A stretch of 64,000 nucleotides of DNA. It comes from Tetraselmis striata (Eukaryota; Chlorophyta; Chlorodendrophyceae; Chlorodendrales; Chlorodendraceae). Shown in pieces: positions 47,101 through 59,609 of this stretch. Numbering within the stretch: position 1 is the first letter of the stretch; each line of letters begins with the position of its first letter. The notes beneath the pieces were generated by a model. That model did no database searches and had not been told where the DNA came from. It saw only the letters and a program-made list of their open reading frames with translations. The position numbers and the translations under genes were made by a program. The stretch is from contig VCJN01000483.1 of the NCBI GenBank assembly GCA_006384855.1, positions 124,001 through 188,000 of the forward strand, given 5' to 3'.

Positions 47101-49051
47101 GTATGGCTATGATGCAAGCAAAGAGCATGACGCTTCATTCAGGGACGGGCGAAGGGGAACAATAACATTGCCACAGGAGGAAGCTGGGTGGCGATGTGGA
47201 GGGCACCTGGCAAACTTGAGGTAGGCCAGGTTGAGGATGGCGCCCAGGTGCCCCAAGTCGGCGGCCCGCTGGTAGCACTCCGCTGCGAGCCCGGGCTTGC
47301 AGTCCACCCCGAGGCCGTCCTCGTAGCAGATGCCCAGGTTGTTGAGCGCCGCGGCGCAGACGGGCTCCGGGCACTGCGCCGCGTAGCGGAACCACGCGGC
47401 CGCCTTTCTCAAATCCTGCAGCAGCACAGCGTGCCCGCCCGGCGTGCGCCGCTCAGTCCGCTGCCCGGCGCAATGGCAGTGTAAGACAGGTCCCTTTGCG
47501 TGGCGATAACATGGTACATGACGTGTGTGTTTATGGCGGGTACTGACCGGTGTCACGGGATAGGTGGTCGCGGCGTTAGTGCATTTTCCTATGTTAACAG
47601 CCGTACCGCTCTGGCGGGTGGGATTTTACCCGACATCTGATTAAATGTGATTGGACTACATACATGCATACATACATGCATGCATACATAGTATATTTTC
47701 CGACACGTGCGATATCAACGTATATGACTAATGCACATACTAGGCATTTGGCATATCTCAGGCAATAAGGCATTCTATGTAGTACTTCTTTCTTATAGAT
47801 ATACTTATTGGCATTTATAATTATGTATATGTGTGTATGGATATATGTATCTATGTAGAATAAGTGCACATATTTATACCTTTATAAAATCATAGGGCTA
47901 CACCTACCTATATATACACCTTCACCTACATATGTGTACACCTACTACCTTCGCGCCTAAAAGAAACAAATATACAGATACAGAATATGACATACCTGCT
48001 CCACCCCGCGGCCGTCGAAGAAGAGCTTTCCCAAGCTGTTGGCGCCGCGCGAGCTGCCGCCCAGAGCCGCCTTCTTGTACCAAGCGGCGGCGGCGGCAAG
48101 GTTCTGCCCCACCCCTATTCCGCCCTCCAGAGCCTGCCCAAAGGCGGCGGACGCCTCCACGTGGCCCTGGCAGGCTGCCTGCGCGCACCGCGCCAAACGG
48201 CGGAAGGTTAGAGAGTAGCTGTGCCCGAGGCACCGGTTGCAGCGTTGCCGATTCATGGCATCGCCATAAGACTGAGAGTGTGACTCTTCAGGGGGCGCAT
48301 GACCAGGCTCCAAGAGCTACCTACATCCACTATAGAATGTCCTTCTGTAGTAGTCAATCGCAGGAAAATAGTGCATATGTTTCACGTTGAGCTCGTGTCA
48401 ATTCCGCATGGTGCTGAAGGCCGCCACCGCACAAAACCCATGGTGACCTGCAGGCGCACCTTTCGGTACCAGGCGGCCGCCTCGTCCAGGTCAGGGCACT
48501 GCGAGTCCCTCGCCAGCGGCCACCATGCTGCCCACCTGCTCCCCACAGACCGGGGGTGAGCTCTCATCTCAGCCTGGCAGACCGCCGACATGAGAGCGGT
48601 GCAGTGCGGGCAGTGGGAAGTGGGCTACAGGGCAAAGGGGGGGGGGGGGGGGGGGGGTGTCGTACCTGATAGCAGGCCTCCGTGATGTTGGCTTCGGCAG
48701 CGATCCGAAAGTACTCCAACGTGGCGACAGGCTCGTACTCAATGACCTGCAATTGCGCGCAGAAGCGGGTGTCGCTCAGATCAGGCTTACGTAGCCGCCC
48801 ACCCACCATTTGCCTGCCAGCCCGTTACGCCTGCCCAGGGAGGGGCTGTGCTGCGCCCGGGACTCGCCTGCCCCTCCTGGCACAGCAGCCCAGCTTGGAA
48901 TGCCGCCTCGGGGTCGCCCATGTCCGCCCTGGCGATCAGGCTCGCGCAGCTCGCGCTGTCCGGGCTCACCGTCGGGGCTTTCGATGTGCCTACGAGCGAA
49001 CTGTTGAAGGCAAACCGGGTCAGCGCAGTCAGGGTCCTGGCGGCATCACGA
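44179..49051 (-). CDS. Sel1-like repeat (SLR/TPR) protein, 5' end unresolved
   Basis: Exons in order on the minus strand: about 48868-49051, 48666-48746, 48460-48573 (or 48460-48535), 47996-48178, 47207-47415, 46764-46860, 46479-46541, 45862-46011, 45515-45658, 44566-44802, 44179-44400. They encode a run of Sel1-like repeats of the A-x-LG-x-G-x-W-Y-x-KAA pattern, for example AAAAAWYKKAALGG, AAALNNLGICYEDGLGV and YRLAAFYWDE. A Pro/Ser-rich tail ends RRTFTIPVRIPDY. Such alpha-solenoids are protein-protein scaffolds, often in ER-associated degradation or signalling. No J-domain, F-box, signal peptide or membrane segment is visible. The first exon is open to a stop at 49052 without a usable upstream ATG. 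The only internal Met is at 48921, so a 5' exon may be missing. The intron after the first exon uses GC-AG. Confidence 0.75.
44401..44565 (-). other. Last intron of the Sel1-repeat gene
   Basis: The donor AAG|gtgcgg and acceptor ccgacag|AGC join in phase 0 (DNNK|SKSLDNS), which fixes the C-terminal exon frame. Confidence 0.6.
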
Positions 49052-49551
49052 TCCGGCTAAATGCCGCCGCCTGCGCGTGTTGCGTACCCGTTCAGAAGTT
49101 TTGAGATAGGAAAATCGGACGCATTTTGGCATGTCCAACAATTGTTTCTGTGTACCTCTTATTTTGTCTTTTTGTTTGCCAGCTCTTTATTGTTCACCGC
49201 TTAATAAGCTAGATTTAAGCCATCATCACACGCCAAGTTACAAAACTTAATTCTATGCTGCACGCTGCAAGGGCTTACTCACCAGGCTATAGAGTAGTTC
49301 CAGGCGCGATAGAAAAAAATCGGACAAATTGCGTCTTACGGCCCATATGAGTTATGGGCCGGCAATTGCTGTCTGGCAAATGTTATAGCCAGCTCATCAC
49401 TCCAACAACTACTAGGTTTTTGTTACATCACGCGGGCGCTAACCTCAAGCAAAGTAACCGAGCTTTCAGCTGTGCGCTATGCGTTACAAGGACTTCAATC
49501 TTCCTAGCCTGGAGTTCCGGGCTCCATTAGGATGCAGGTGCAGGCAATGAG
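49052..49551. other. AT-richer spacer, possible 5' flank of the Sel1-repeat gene
   Basis: No coding signal is seen. If a 5' exon or promoter of the Sel1-repeat gene exists it should be here or further right, but none could be joined. Confidence 0.3.
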
Positions 49552-49790
49552 AAAAATAATAGAATAGAATATACAATGTCTATATTGGCTTTTCTTGAAA
49601 GACAGCTGATAGATACACCATGGTCGTATCGTGAATCGATATCGGACACCATCACTAAAGACATTGTTTGAGTTCTTGTTGCCCATAACATCAGGAAATA
49701 ACATCACGTTGACTGTCTCAAAATAGACATCGGTACATGAATGCCTACCCCGGTGCACAACGATATGATAACGTTAGCGATTATTCCATG
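49552..49790. repeat. Dispersed repeat R5, copy a
   Basis: It starts with an aatagaatagaat motif, then CTTGAAAGACAGCTGATAGA and, after a gap, ACATTGTTTGAGTTCTTGTT with gcccat. The same order occurs at 60199-60445 and the start again at 63905-64000. Confidence 0.6.
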
Positions 49791-50330
49791 TTGTTTCAGG
49801 TGTGATACCCTCGCATACATATCCTGGTACGACAATGAGCGACGATGAGCATTACTCGCTGTACTTGAGTACGATTGCATTGTAATAAACTACAGCACGC
49901 GTATGTATCGTCCTCATAGTTGTGACAGTACTCAAGTATTAGCGACTTTTGCCAATATCCCCCCCCCCCCCCTGATTTACCCCCTGTGATGCATACGACC
50001 ATGTACCAGTAATAATAAGAGGATACACTACTCCACTAGTTCTCTTGTAATACACTATTTCGCCATCACATTCTGTTACATTCTGAAGTACATTCGATAC
50101 TCGTAGCATTGTTAATATAATAGGAAAACGCTAGAAGAGGGGCAAACGCATCCAGCAAGGCACAGCCATTTAAAGTTTCTGCCACCTACATGCTGGTATA
50201 TTCGATGTCCCTAGTACTGGGACAGGTACCAGAAGCCTGGAACCCCGCCGGCTCTGTCAATGTATTTGTCTTAATCCTCCGCCAACCCCCCCCCCCCCCC
50301 CCCCCCCCCCTCCCGGGGTGCGACGACACT

Positions 50331-50605
50331 TCAAGGCACATCTAAGCAGTTATTTATGGCTGGCGGGATTGGGCGCAGCGTGAGGGCGCAAACCTTCTGC
50401 GGCATGTACTTTGCCCAGCGGCCGGTTCTCGGCACGTCCAAGGGGAACTCGGCGGTCGGGCTGTCCAGCTGCGAGTCTACGCTGCTGTCCACCGGCGCGT
50501 CCTGCCCGTATCGCTCCCACAGGCTGCTGCCCCCGGTGGAGGCAACAAAGTGGGGGGTTCCCAGGCCGCTGCTCTCCGTCGCTTCCTCCCGCCTGCTTCC
50601 ATCAG
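50331..50605 (-). CDS. Orphan coding segment, unknown
   Basis: The minus-strand frame has protein-like acidic-serine content (SRREEATESSGLGTPHFVAS, APVDSSVDSQLDSPTAEFPL, then RTGRWAKYMPQK). A weak donor AAG|gtttgc lies near 50391. If unspliced, the frame runs to a stop at 50331. There is no ATG in frame, and a likely acceptor (gaagcag) sits at its right end, so it looks like an internal or last exon. It lies between the Sel1-repeat gene and the acidic-protein gene and cannot be assigned to either. Confidence 0.4.
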
Positions 50606-51115
50606 GAAAGTAAGCCAAGACAGTAACATGCCCAATATTCAGAAAAGCACGCCCACAGCTCTGTCGTCCATTCCCCTGTGCATGTCCTATGATGCACGCC
50701 GCTGCAAGAATTTATTTTTATGTACAAAAAAGAAAGTGACACCCCTACCTCTATTTTTAATGTTCAAAAATGTAAACTCAAAAACTTCTCCAGCTTAATG
50801 TATTGATCATTTTAATAGTGTATCTCACAAAATGAAAACAGTTATACAGTACTACAGTACTATATTCAGAAACAGAACAGTACAGACGTGATTAAATAGA
50901 AGCCGAAAAAAGCAAACTCGTTGGGGAAATGCATTGACCATCATACCGCCTTCTATCATGTATACAATGAAAATGTTATAATCTATAACATTACTGTTGT
51001 GATTCTGAGTCAAACGTGATAGTATATAAACTTTGTGGTCTATACAGTTCCTTCTATAGACGTGGAAAAAATATCTAAAGGATCGGCATTAACTTAGTGG
51101 TCGGGCTCTTGGCGG
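50606..51115. other. AT-rich spacer 3' of the acidic-protein gene
   Basis: It is notably AT-rich with A/T tracts (50700-51080). It likely includes the 3' untranslated region of the minus-strand gene that ends at 51116. Confidence 0.4.
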
Positions 51116-52788
51116 TCACCTTTGGATGTTGTCATGGCGAGCTACAGGCTGAGGAGCCACGACATCTTCCTCGCCCTCCACTTCTCCTTGCTCTCCTTCC
51201 TCGTCCTCCTCCTCCTCCTCCCCCTCCTCCGTGGCCCTCTTGGACATCCGGCTGCGCCGGGAGCTCTTCTTGCTGGCTGCCCGACTGCGCCGCTCCCCGG
51301 CGGGGTGCACCGCATTGTCCTCGATGTCGCTGCTCATAGGGCTCGTCGCCTCCGTCTTGACCTCCTCCGCCATGATTCCCACCGCGCCCTCGTCGTCCGA
51401 GGCGCTAGAGAGCGAATCCACGCTGCCTCCTTCACCACCGCCGCCGCTGCCACTGCTGTCCTCCGGCTCAAAGTCCTCCTGCCAGCCAGCATCCATCTCA
51501 CGTGATCATCACAAGGACATAACCCACCGAGTGGTCCTGGCTTCCAAGTCAGCCCAACAGACAAGACGCCGCACCTGCTCGCCGCCTGAATCCGCATCGC
51601 TGTACTGCGTGCCGACGGGCTCTCCTGGCTGTCGGCGCGTCTGCAGAGCTTTCGCGCTTTCGAGGATGAGCTCCATTGAGTGCTGGAACACCAGGAGGTC
51701 GTGCTTCACCTGGCGAGAGCGGAACATTGCGCAGCGGGGGCACGGCATTCCATGGTGATTAGCAGGGCATGCCGAGAGCAGCCGCTGACGTCTCTGTGTT
51801 GAAGCAGCCAAGATGGGCGAAGGGAGGGGCGGGGAGCACCTTCTCCAGTGATCTGGAGAGGGAGCCGGAGAGGCGCAGCCCTGAGATGACCAGCCGCTTT
51901 TGTTGGTGGCCCAGCAGCTTGTTGTATACCCTAAAAATATGGCACACAGCCATGATGGCCCCATCAGCATGGTATCGGCGTCATACCATGGCCACAACCC
52001 CGCATGGACACTTTGTGCCCACCAGAATAAACGGCCAATCCCGTGTAACAGACTCCGTTGGTGCAGACAGCATGCGGGCATCAGCCGGACCTCCTGAGCT
52101 CCGTCTCAAAGATCTCAACCGCTGTCGCCATTTTCGCGACCTGCACTCCACGCAGCTTCCCAATGTCGTCATCCCTCCAGTTGTCAATGAGCCCCTGCAG
52201 AGCGGAGCACGCGCAGCGGTGCCGCATTTTAGGTGGGTGGCATTTCACAGGCGGCAATACAGCGCCGTTTCCTCGACGCTGTGTGACCACATGGCTGCCA
52301 GTGCACCGACCGCGAACCCACCTGTATCTCCTTGATCTTGTCGAGCAGCTGCGGCGCGCGCTTCAGCTTCCGCTTCGCGCTCAGCTCCTCCACAATGTCG
52401 CATATCTGTGGAGAAAACATTCGCCTCACTTGCCAGATGACGGGCAGCAAGGGAAGCGCAGGCATGCCGAAGAAGGCGACCAGCCGTTGGGCGTGGGATG
52501 CACCTCATCGACAGTGCGTAGACCGCGGATTCCATGCGGCCACGTTTCTGGCTCCGTCTCGCCGGGCAGAGGCTTCTGTTTTCGTTTAGAGCCGCTCGCA
52601 CCCATGCCGCCCTGCTTCTACGCGCCGCCCCGTCCTGTCGCTCGACGGCCCCGTCTTTGCGGCTGCGCCTTACCTGCCACACAGCGCATGTTCCAAACCC
52701 CTGACCCGCAGCCCTTGCTCGCAAAACTGGCTTCGTCCAAAATATCTAAATGAGCTGGCGACCGGGAGCGTCCGTGGTCGCTCGCCAT
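51116..52788 (-). CDS. Acidic-tailed, probably nuclear protein of unknown function
   Basis: Seven exons fit in phase: about 52681-52788, 52504-52611, 52322-52405, 52091-52194, 51840-51930, 51575-51709, 51116-51478. They give about 330 aa. The start is basic-Ser (MASDHGRSRSPAHLDILDE). A Lys-rich stretch (SGSKRKQKPLPGE) follows, then a helical core (ICDIVEELSAKRKLKRAPQL, WRDDDIGKLRGVQVAKMATA, VYNKLLGHQQKRLVISGLRL). The tail has Ser-Asp-Glu clusters, a basic patch (SRAASKKSSRRSRMSKR) and an uninterrupted Glu/Asp run. The core is all-helical and could be a TFIIS-N/LEDGF-like or similar chromatin-interaction fold, but no diagnostic motif allows a name. The exon 1 donor is uncertain: a strong gtaagg lies 7 bases downstream of the one that keeps phase. 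Confidence 0.6.
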
Positions 52789-54407
52789 GTGCGCGCGAGA
52801 TTCGCGCCAAGACGCCCCGCTCCCAGCCCTATATTCGTAAAAACGGTGCGCTGCAGCGATAGCCGGTAAGCACCTCAAGTGGCTTCTTAGCTTCCTTACC
52901 TAAGTGCATGCTCAAGATGCGCTATATAATTCGCTACTGCACGTGGCTGGGAGCGCGGCGACTGGTCGTAAAACTCGGACACAACGCCACCTGTGCGGTG
53001 TGCCCGCGGGGACGGCCGTTGGTGCCGGTGGCGCGCTGGTGCCGTTCACTATGCTCGCGGGCGGTCGCGGCGCGAGCCGACGCACTGGTCCAGTCGGCGG
53101 GCGTACCTCAAGCTGGCCGCCACATGCTTTAGCGACGCTTCATGGCGTTGATATCCCACCTTGTGATGCCAGGAGCCTGTCGCCGATAGCGACTAGCAGG
53201 CGTGGCAAGTGTCGGCTGGTTGGCCGGTTGGCTGGGGAGTAGCGACATGCGCCTGCCAGATGAGTCAGGCGGACTCGCCGCGCAACGGACTGCGGACCAG
53301 AAAATGCGGGTCATGGATTATTATTATACAGTCGTCCTGCATACAGTCCTGTATACAGTCGTCCTGCTGGTCCGGGTGCGGGTACCGGTAGTTGTAATTG
53401 CTTCTAATCCTCACTACCCGTAGAAATACGGATTATAACGCAGTGTAAGGGTTTAGTGGCGGCAAAGCGCGGCTGATGCCGCGAACAATTATTGCCTTGA
53501 TGCCCCATCATGAATAACGTCAGAGGCGATTACATAGCTACGGTCGCTATTGTACCAGTAGTCCAGTACCGGTGTAAAGTAAGTAAGTTCGCATAGTATA
53601 ATTTATTTTATTATTATTGTGCTACAGTATTCGATATTATAAATTAAATTATTGTGCAACAGTCCGCACGCTCTTCTGGTGCTGCTTCCATCCCGCAATT
53701 GCTGAAGTGGACGTTTCCTATATTGCCTTTTCGGGTGGTTTCCTGATCGCCTTTTGCAGCGAGCTCATTATACTTACATGAGCTAGCAGCAGAAGGCAGC
53801 GAGCTCATTATGAAACTACTACAGGTACCTACTGCTGTAGATATCAAGTTGGGTGTTGTTTTCTGGATTTCCTTCTGGATTTCTGTATGGATTTCTTGAC
53901 TGTTGAATCTATCGCACATGTAGTCGCTAATCCAGTTAGGTGTTGCGCAGATTCGCGAAGTGCGCTCTGATGCCGCCCCTGCACTCCGGCGCACGAAGTG
54001 ACACGGACCGGCCCATCAACATCTGACGGCCCTCCGTGCACCGAGCGTCGCAGATCGGCAGCTCCCGCGCGCTCCATCGGACACATCGAAGCCCGTTCGT
54101 CGCATGTGACATCTTATCCAAGGATCCACGGCAGTTCCAAGAAACTCACAAAATCTAACGGCTGCAGACATAGGCCAGGCTGGACCGTCAAGCCAAGGAA
54201 GCGTCTCACCATCAGCAGCCATCGTCGTGTGCCTCGTCACCGGTGCGCGCGACCGGGCGACCCGAGGCTCAGCGTCGTCCCCGGACTGCGGCCACCCATC
54301 CGCCGCCCAACACTGACCGCTAACGCCCACTGACCCGTGCAGTTCGAGGCGCTACCCCGCCCCGATCCACCACCCTAACTCTCTCTCCCCGGACCACCAC
54401 CCGCTCG
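52789..54407. other. Spacer between divergent genes, with 5' flank of lipoamide dehydrogenase
   Basis: It is AT-rich around 53320-53660. A 16-base GCAGCGAGCTCATTAT is duplicated (53757 and 53798). The CTGGATTT short repeat lies at 53859-53907. Divergent promoters for the two flanking genes would lie here. No motif is strong enough to mark. Confidence 0.4.
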
Positions 54408-57400
54408 ATGGCTTCCGCCGCCTCCGCCGCCCTGATTGGCGGGCAGGCCGCCAGCGTGGCGGGCAGCAGCGCCAGCAAGCCGGCCCGCCGCGCCTCGGCG
54501 TCCCCCTTGACCTCTGGCGGCCGCCGCGCCGCGCCCGCCCGCGCGTCGCTGGCCGCCCGCACCGCCGGCCGCACCGCGCCAGCCCCCGGTGCGCACCTCC
54601 ACATTCTCCCCGCTTCCCTTCCCCCCTCGGCCGTCTGCCTGGCGTCGGTCGCGAGCCGGGGCTCTGCGGCGGGCAACGCCTCGGTAACGCTCATAGATCA
54701 GACGGGCAATCACCCCGGCTCCCCGGCTCGCCGACGCGCGATCCCTACGCCCGAGACATCTTCGCCGTCCAGGACCCTGCCTCCGCTCCAGTGATAGTCG
54801 TTGCGCTAGATGGGGATGTCCCCGCTTAGTCGCCACTCGCCAGCCGATCAAGCTGCCAACATGCGACGTTTAACGGACGAACAAACGATCATATTTCAAG
54901 GCCGGGGGGGGGGGGGGGGGCATTCTGGGGGGTTTTCTGGGACCTTGTGTGTTGCTGTGGCCGCGCCCATCGAAGCCTGGTGATACTGCAGCCATCGCTG
55001 CCCTAGGACAGTGACGTCTGCCTCTGTGCCTGAAGCACTGGCCCAAAGGATTGCGGGTATACCTTTAGGGTAGCTGACGTCGTCCAAAGAAAAGGGGGGT
55101 GGGGGGTAAAATCTATTACCAACCAAGTGTACATGCTGAACTGTTAGGACTCCAATTCCACACCAGAAAGCGTCGTTTGGGGTGTTATGAGGTCTGACCA
55201 GGCCACCCTTTTATCTGTCAGTCGCCGACAGGGAGAGCTTGTCGCCCAATTCAGTTTTGGGTGTCATTTTAATACGTTTAATAAACTCCGACTTCCCGAA
55301 TTGGCGACCTCAGGATAGCACACAATACACTAGCCATAATTATACCCACATGTACATTGTACATGCAGTGTTTTCTCTGCTGGGCTGGTACAGACAGCCG
55401 TCTCCCTGCCTTTTCCCCGCCGTCTGAAAGCTCCCTCCACCTCCCCCCCTCTCCTCAATCTCCCCCTTGTTCCTGTAGGCCGATGGGCCGCGCAGCCCGT
55501 GACCGCGTCGCGCGCCGTGGCAGCCGCCGCCTCCGCTAACGGCAACTCCGCGGAGTACGACTACGACCTCATCATCATCGGCTGCGGCGTGGGCGGGCAC
55601 GGCGCAGCTCTGCACGCGGTGGAGTGCGGCCTCAAGACGGTTGTCATCGAGGGCCACGACATCGGCGGCACCTGCGTCAACCGCGGCTGCGTGCCCTCCA
55701 AGGCGCTCCTGGCCGCCTCTGGCCGCGTGCGCGACCTCAAGAACAAGATGCACCTGGATGCGATGGGCGTGCAGGTCCGACCCTGCGGAAACGGGACGGG
55801 GAGGAGGGGGAGGGGGTCTGCAGCATCAGGGGTCAAGAGCGCCTACTGACATGACCAGCGTCGATGAGAATCGGAACTGTGGACGATGCAGCGCTCACAT
55901 GCACAAAACATACACACATCCATGCGCGCACGTTTATAATTGGTGACACGATTGCAAAAATTCCTTAAAATATGTGCAGTGTGGGTGAATGAATTATTGC
56001 GTCTGATGGACTGGAGATTCCGTGAAAGTGCCTGCATGGCCGCCGTAATTAGCCTGTATGCGTATGGGTACCGCGACAGTACACGTGGACTGGCGTTGAC
56101 AACATGCTAATCAGTAGGCAGTGTGTATTATGGTGGTTCTTTTTGGGGGGGTTGGGGGGGGGGGGGGGGGGGGGGGCACCACGTGACTGAGGAGCACCAC
56201 CACCACGCAATTGCCAGGATACACGTAACAGGCTTTAGGTTAACACACGCATACATATCTGTATGTGCGCTGAAAAGGGCAAGAGAGAGGGAGGAAAAGA
56301 GAGAGCGCACGATCACGGCATCTGCGGTGCATTGATTCAGCGTTGATCAGGTCCGCATTGGCGGGTCACCTGTTTATTTTGTCACACGGGCGGGGCAGGG
56401 CCCTGAGGCGGCCGTTGCTTTGTGGCGGGCAGGTGGGCGCGGTGGACTACGACCTGCCCAAGCTGGCCGCACACGCGAGCAACCTGGCGAGCAGCGTGCA
56501 GAAGAACCTGGGCAACTCGCTGACGGCGCTGGGCGTGGAGATCCTGAAGGGCGTCGGCAAGGTGACGGCGCCTCACACGGTGGAGTACGGCCTGCCCGGC
56601 CGCGTGGACATCGGCGGCAAGGTGACCGCCAAGAACATCATCATCGCCACCGGCAGCGTGCCCTTTGTGCCGCCCGGCATCCCCATCGACGGCAAGACCG
56701 TCTTCACCAGCGACCACGCGCTCAAGCTGGACTGGCTGCCCGACTGGATCGCCATCATCGGCAGCGGCTACATCGGGCTCGAGTTCTCCGACGTGTACAC
56801 CGCGCTCGGCAGCGACGTGACCTTTGTGGAGGCGATGCCCAACATCATGCCCGGCTTTGACAAGGAGATCGCCAAGATGGCGGAGCGCACGCTCGTGCGG
56901 CCGCGCAACATCGACTACCACACCAACGTGCTCGCCACCAAGGTCACGCCCGGCGTGCCCGGCGTGAAGCCCGTCACGATCGAGCTCACCGACTTCAACA
57001 CCAAGAAGGTGGTGGACACGCTCGAGGTGGGGCTCCCCCCCCTCCCTCTGCCACCTCTTGCTCCCTCTCCTTGTATATATTGTATATACATGTATGTATG
57101 TATGTATGTATATTGTATATACAGTGTATATGCATGTAGCTTCATCCATGTATGGGGTTGTAGGCCGCCTGTAACAGTGGCCTGAGCGCGCCACTCCCAG
57201 AGTTTCCAGAGGTCTTGGGGCAGGGGATGGAAAAGGGGGGGGGGGAAGGGGGGGGGGGTGTTCCTCCCACCCATCCTTGCACACCCACAGACACACAGGG
57301 AACTAAACCTGCAAACAGAGGGCTGGGGGGGGGAGGGGGGGGGTTCCTTCGATCGCCCGCTTTTGGGTTCTCCATGCGGGAGATTCCTGACTAGGAATGG

Positions 57401-57603
57401 GCGCACAGCGGTTTAGCCGTTGACGGCAGGTGGGCCATTAGGTTGGCACCCATCACAGGCCTCGCTCGCCTGCTGGAGGCACACGGTACACGAGTTGCAT
57501 CAGGGTGCATCAACCGGCCCAAAAACCGGGAAATGCCATTGAGTATTCTGATTCATTTCGTGTCTCTCTGCTATTTAGCTGTTCCCTCTCACAGCGGTGG
57601 GGG

Positions 57604-57637
<34 letters not shown>

Positions 57638-57837
57638 CCTTGTACCCTAGCATGTACCCTCTCCATTGGCGGTCCTGACGAGCGTCTGCGCGGGCCTCCG
57701 CACAGGTGGACGCCTGCCTGGTCGCCACCGGCCGCGCGCCCTACACCCAGGGCCTGGGCCTGGCCAACGTGGGCGTGGAGACGGACCGCCGCGGCTTTGT
57801 GCCCGTCAGCGACAAGATGGAGGTCTGCCCCCCGCGC

Positions 57838-57870
<33 letters not shown>

Positions 57871-59609
57871 CCCCAACACACCACCACTACACTCACTCCT
57901 GGCAGGAGGGGGGCTACAATCAACAATGCGGATGCGTCACTAATGCACCACGGAAATTGCCGACGCTGCATCGCGGCCACGGGTAACTAGGTCAGGTTTT
58001 AAGGCTTAGGGTCTAGGGTCTGGGCATGCGAGAAGGCATTCACATGCCACAGTATCAGGGCTTCAGAGGGAGCCTCGCCTGGTGACTGTCCACCAAGCTG
58101 CGTTTACGGCAAGCGTGTGGTCAAGTCCCGTCCAGGGACGGGGCAACAGGCGGCACCGGTGGCACCCGGGCGCTGTCGCCCGTGCCATACAAACCCACAC
58201 GGGTACACCAGGTGGGAGTGCACTGGGGCGATTCTGTCCTGGCGTCACTTTTGAAATCGCTATGAAGAGAAGTTGCGCTGCATTGAGAACTTGCTGTCGC
58301 GATGAACCGACGGTATCAGCCGCCAGAGAAGCCCCTGGTGCTTGAGAAATTAATGGAATGAAGCAGCGAGTATTTACAATAGGAAATGTGGTTACTATTC
58401 AATGTATTAGAAACACATTAAAATTGAAACATGAAAACAACAGTGAAACATAAAAACTAAAACCGCAACTCATAACCCCCCCCCCTTCCCGCTTCTGACT
58501 CCGCCTGAGCTTGTCCCTGGTGACCGCTGGAGCCTGCCCCTGCCCCGCCCAGCGTGCCAGTGTCAGTGTGCTGCGTGGTGGGGGCAGTGCATTTGCGCTG
58601 ACAAGGCCCCGCACTGCCCCGCCCCGCAGGTGCTGGACAAGAGCGGCAAGGCGGTGCCCGGCCTGTACTGCATCGGCGATGCCAACGGCAAGTACATGCT
58701 TGCGCACGCGGCGTCCGCGCAGGTGGGAGCCTCCTCCCCGATGACACCCCCAACAGTCCCCTTATTCTGCTTGTTATGAGGTAGCCATGCCTTTCCACCT
58801 TGAGGATCAACGAGATAAAACGGCGCCAATTCCCCTTGTTTGCAAGGAAAACCTCGACAGGGACTTTCTCCACAGTTGGCACTGAATTCCGATGGCAGGT
58901 TTGGTACAATTCAAGTGAATACCAAGGGAAATCCACTATACACTGAGGGTTCTGGGAATCGAGGTCTAATTCCGGGAAACTCCGAAGCCAAATAGGAAAT
59001 TTGGAAACGACGCCCCCTCTGGGCGTTTGCCACCACAGTGCAGGCTGGCAGTGTCACGCCTTGACCCCCCTTACACCCCCCCCCCCCCCCCCCCCTCCCC
59101 TCCCCGGGGCACGCGTGGCCTGGTGCGTGCAGGGCATCAGCGTGGTGGAGAACTGCTGCGGGCGCGAGCACATCGTGAACCACCTGTCCATCCCCGCCGC
59201 GTGCTTCACGCACCCCGAGGTCTCGTTCGTGGGGCTGACGGAGGAGCAGGCGCGCGAGGCGGCGGAGAAGGAGGGGTTTGAGATCGCGGTGGCCAAGACG
59301 TCGTTCAAGGCCAACTCCAAGGCGCTGGCGGAGCTGGAGAGCGACGGCATGGCCAAGATGATCTACAACAAGAAGACGGGCGAGATCCTGGGCGTGCACA
59401 TCTTCGGCCTGCACGCGGCCGACCTCATCCACGAGGCCTCCAACGCCGTGGCCACCGGCCAGACGGTCAACGACATCAGGTTCAACGTGCACGCGCACCC
59501 CACGCTCAGCGAGGTGCTGGACGAGCTGTTCAAGCAGGCGCACACCGACCCACCCGCCGGCGCGGCGGCCAAGAGCGGCGACAAGAAGGTCGCCGTGCCG
59601 GCCAAGTGA
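54408..59609 (+). CDS. LPD1: Plastidial dihydrolipoamide dehydrogenase (E3 of pyruvate dehydrogenase)
   Basis: Six exons in phase (54408-54588, 55479-55774, 56433-57026, 57706-57822, 58630-58722, 59133-59609) give 585 aa. Residues 1-85 form an Ala/Ser/Arg transit peptide. The FAD site is [11 protein letters not shown] (92-102). The redox disulfide is [13 protein letters not shown] (Cys126/Cys131). The NAD site is [15 protein letters not shown], with ATGRAPYT and a second FAD contact at CIGDANGK. The active-site base pair is in HAHPTLSE (about His548/Glu553) of the dimerisation domain. The enzyme reoxidises dihydrolipoamide to NADH in the plastid pyruvate dehydrogenase complex, supplying acetyl-CoA for fatty acids. 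Sequence detail such as [10 protein letters not shown] and [14 protein letters not shown] fits the plastid rather than the mitochondrial isoform. All key residues are present. The introns are long and full of G/C runs. Confidence 0.95.
57067..57135. repeat. TGTA/TATG microsatellite in a lipoamide dehydrogenase intron
   Basis: Repeated tgtatgtatg/tatatac units in the intron after exon 3. Confidence 0.7.

Noticed and set aside
56382..57296. 304-codon minus-strand frame
   Set aside because: It is antisense to lipoamide dehydrogenase exon 3, whose plus-strand product has all catalytic and cofactor motifs.
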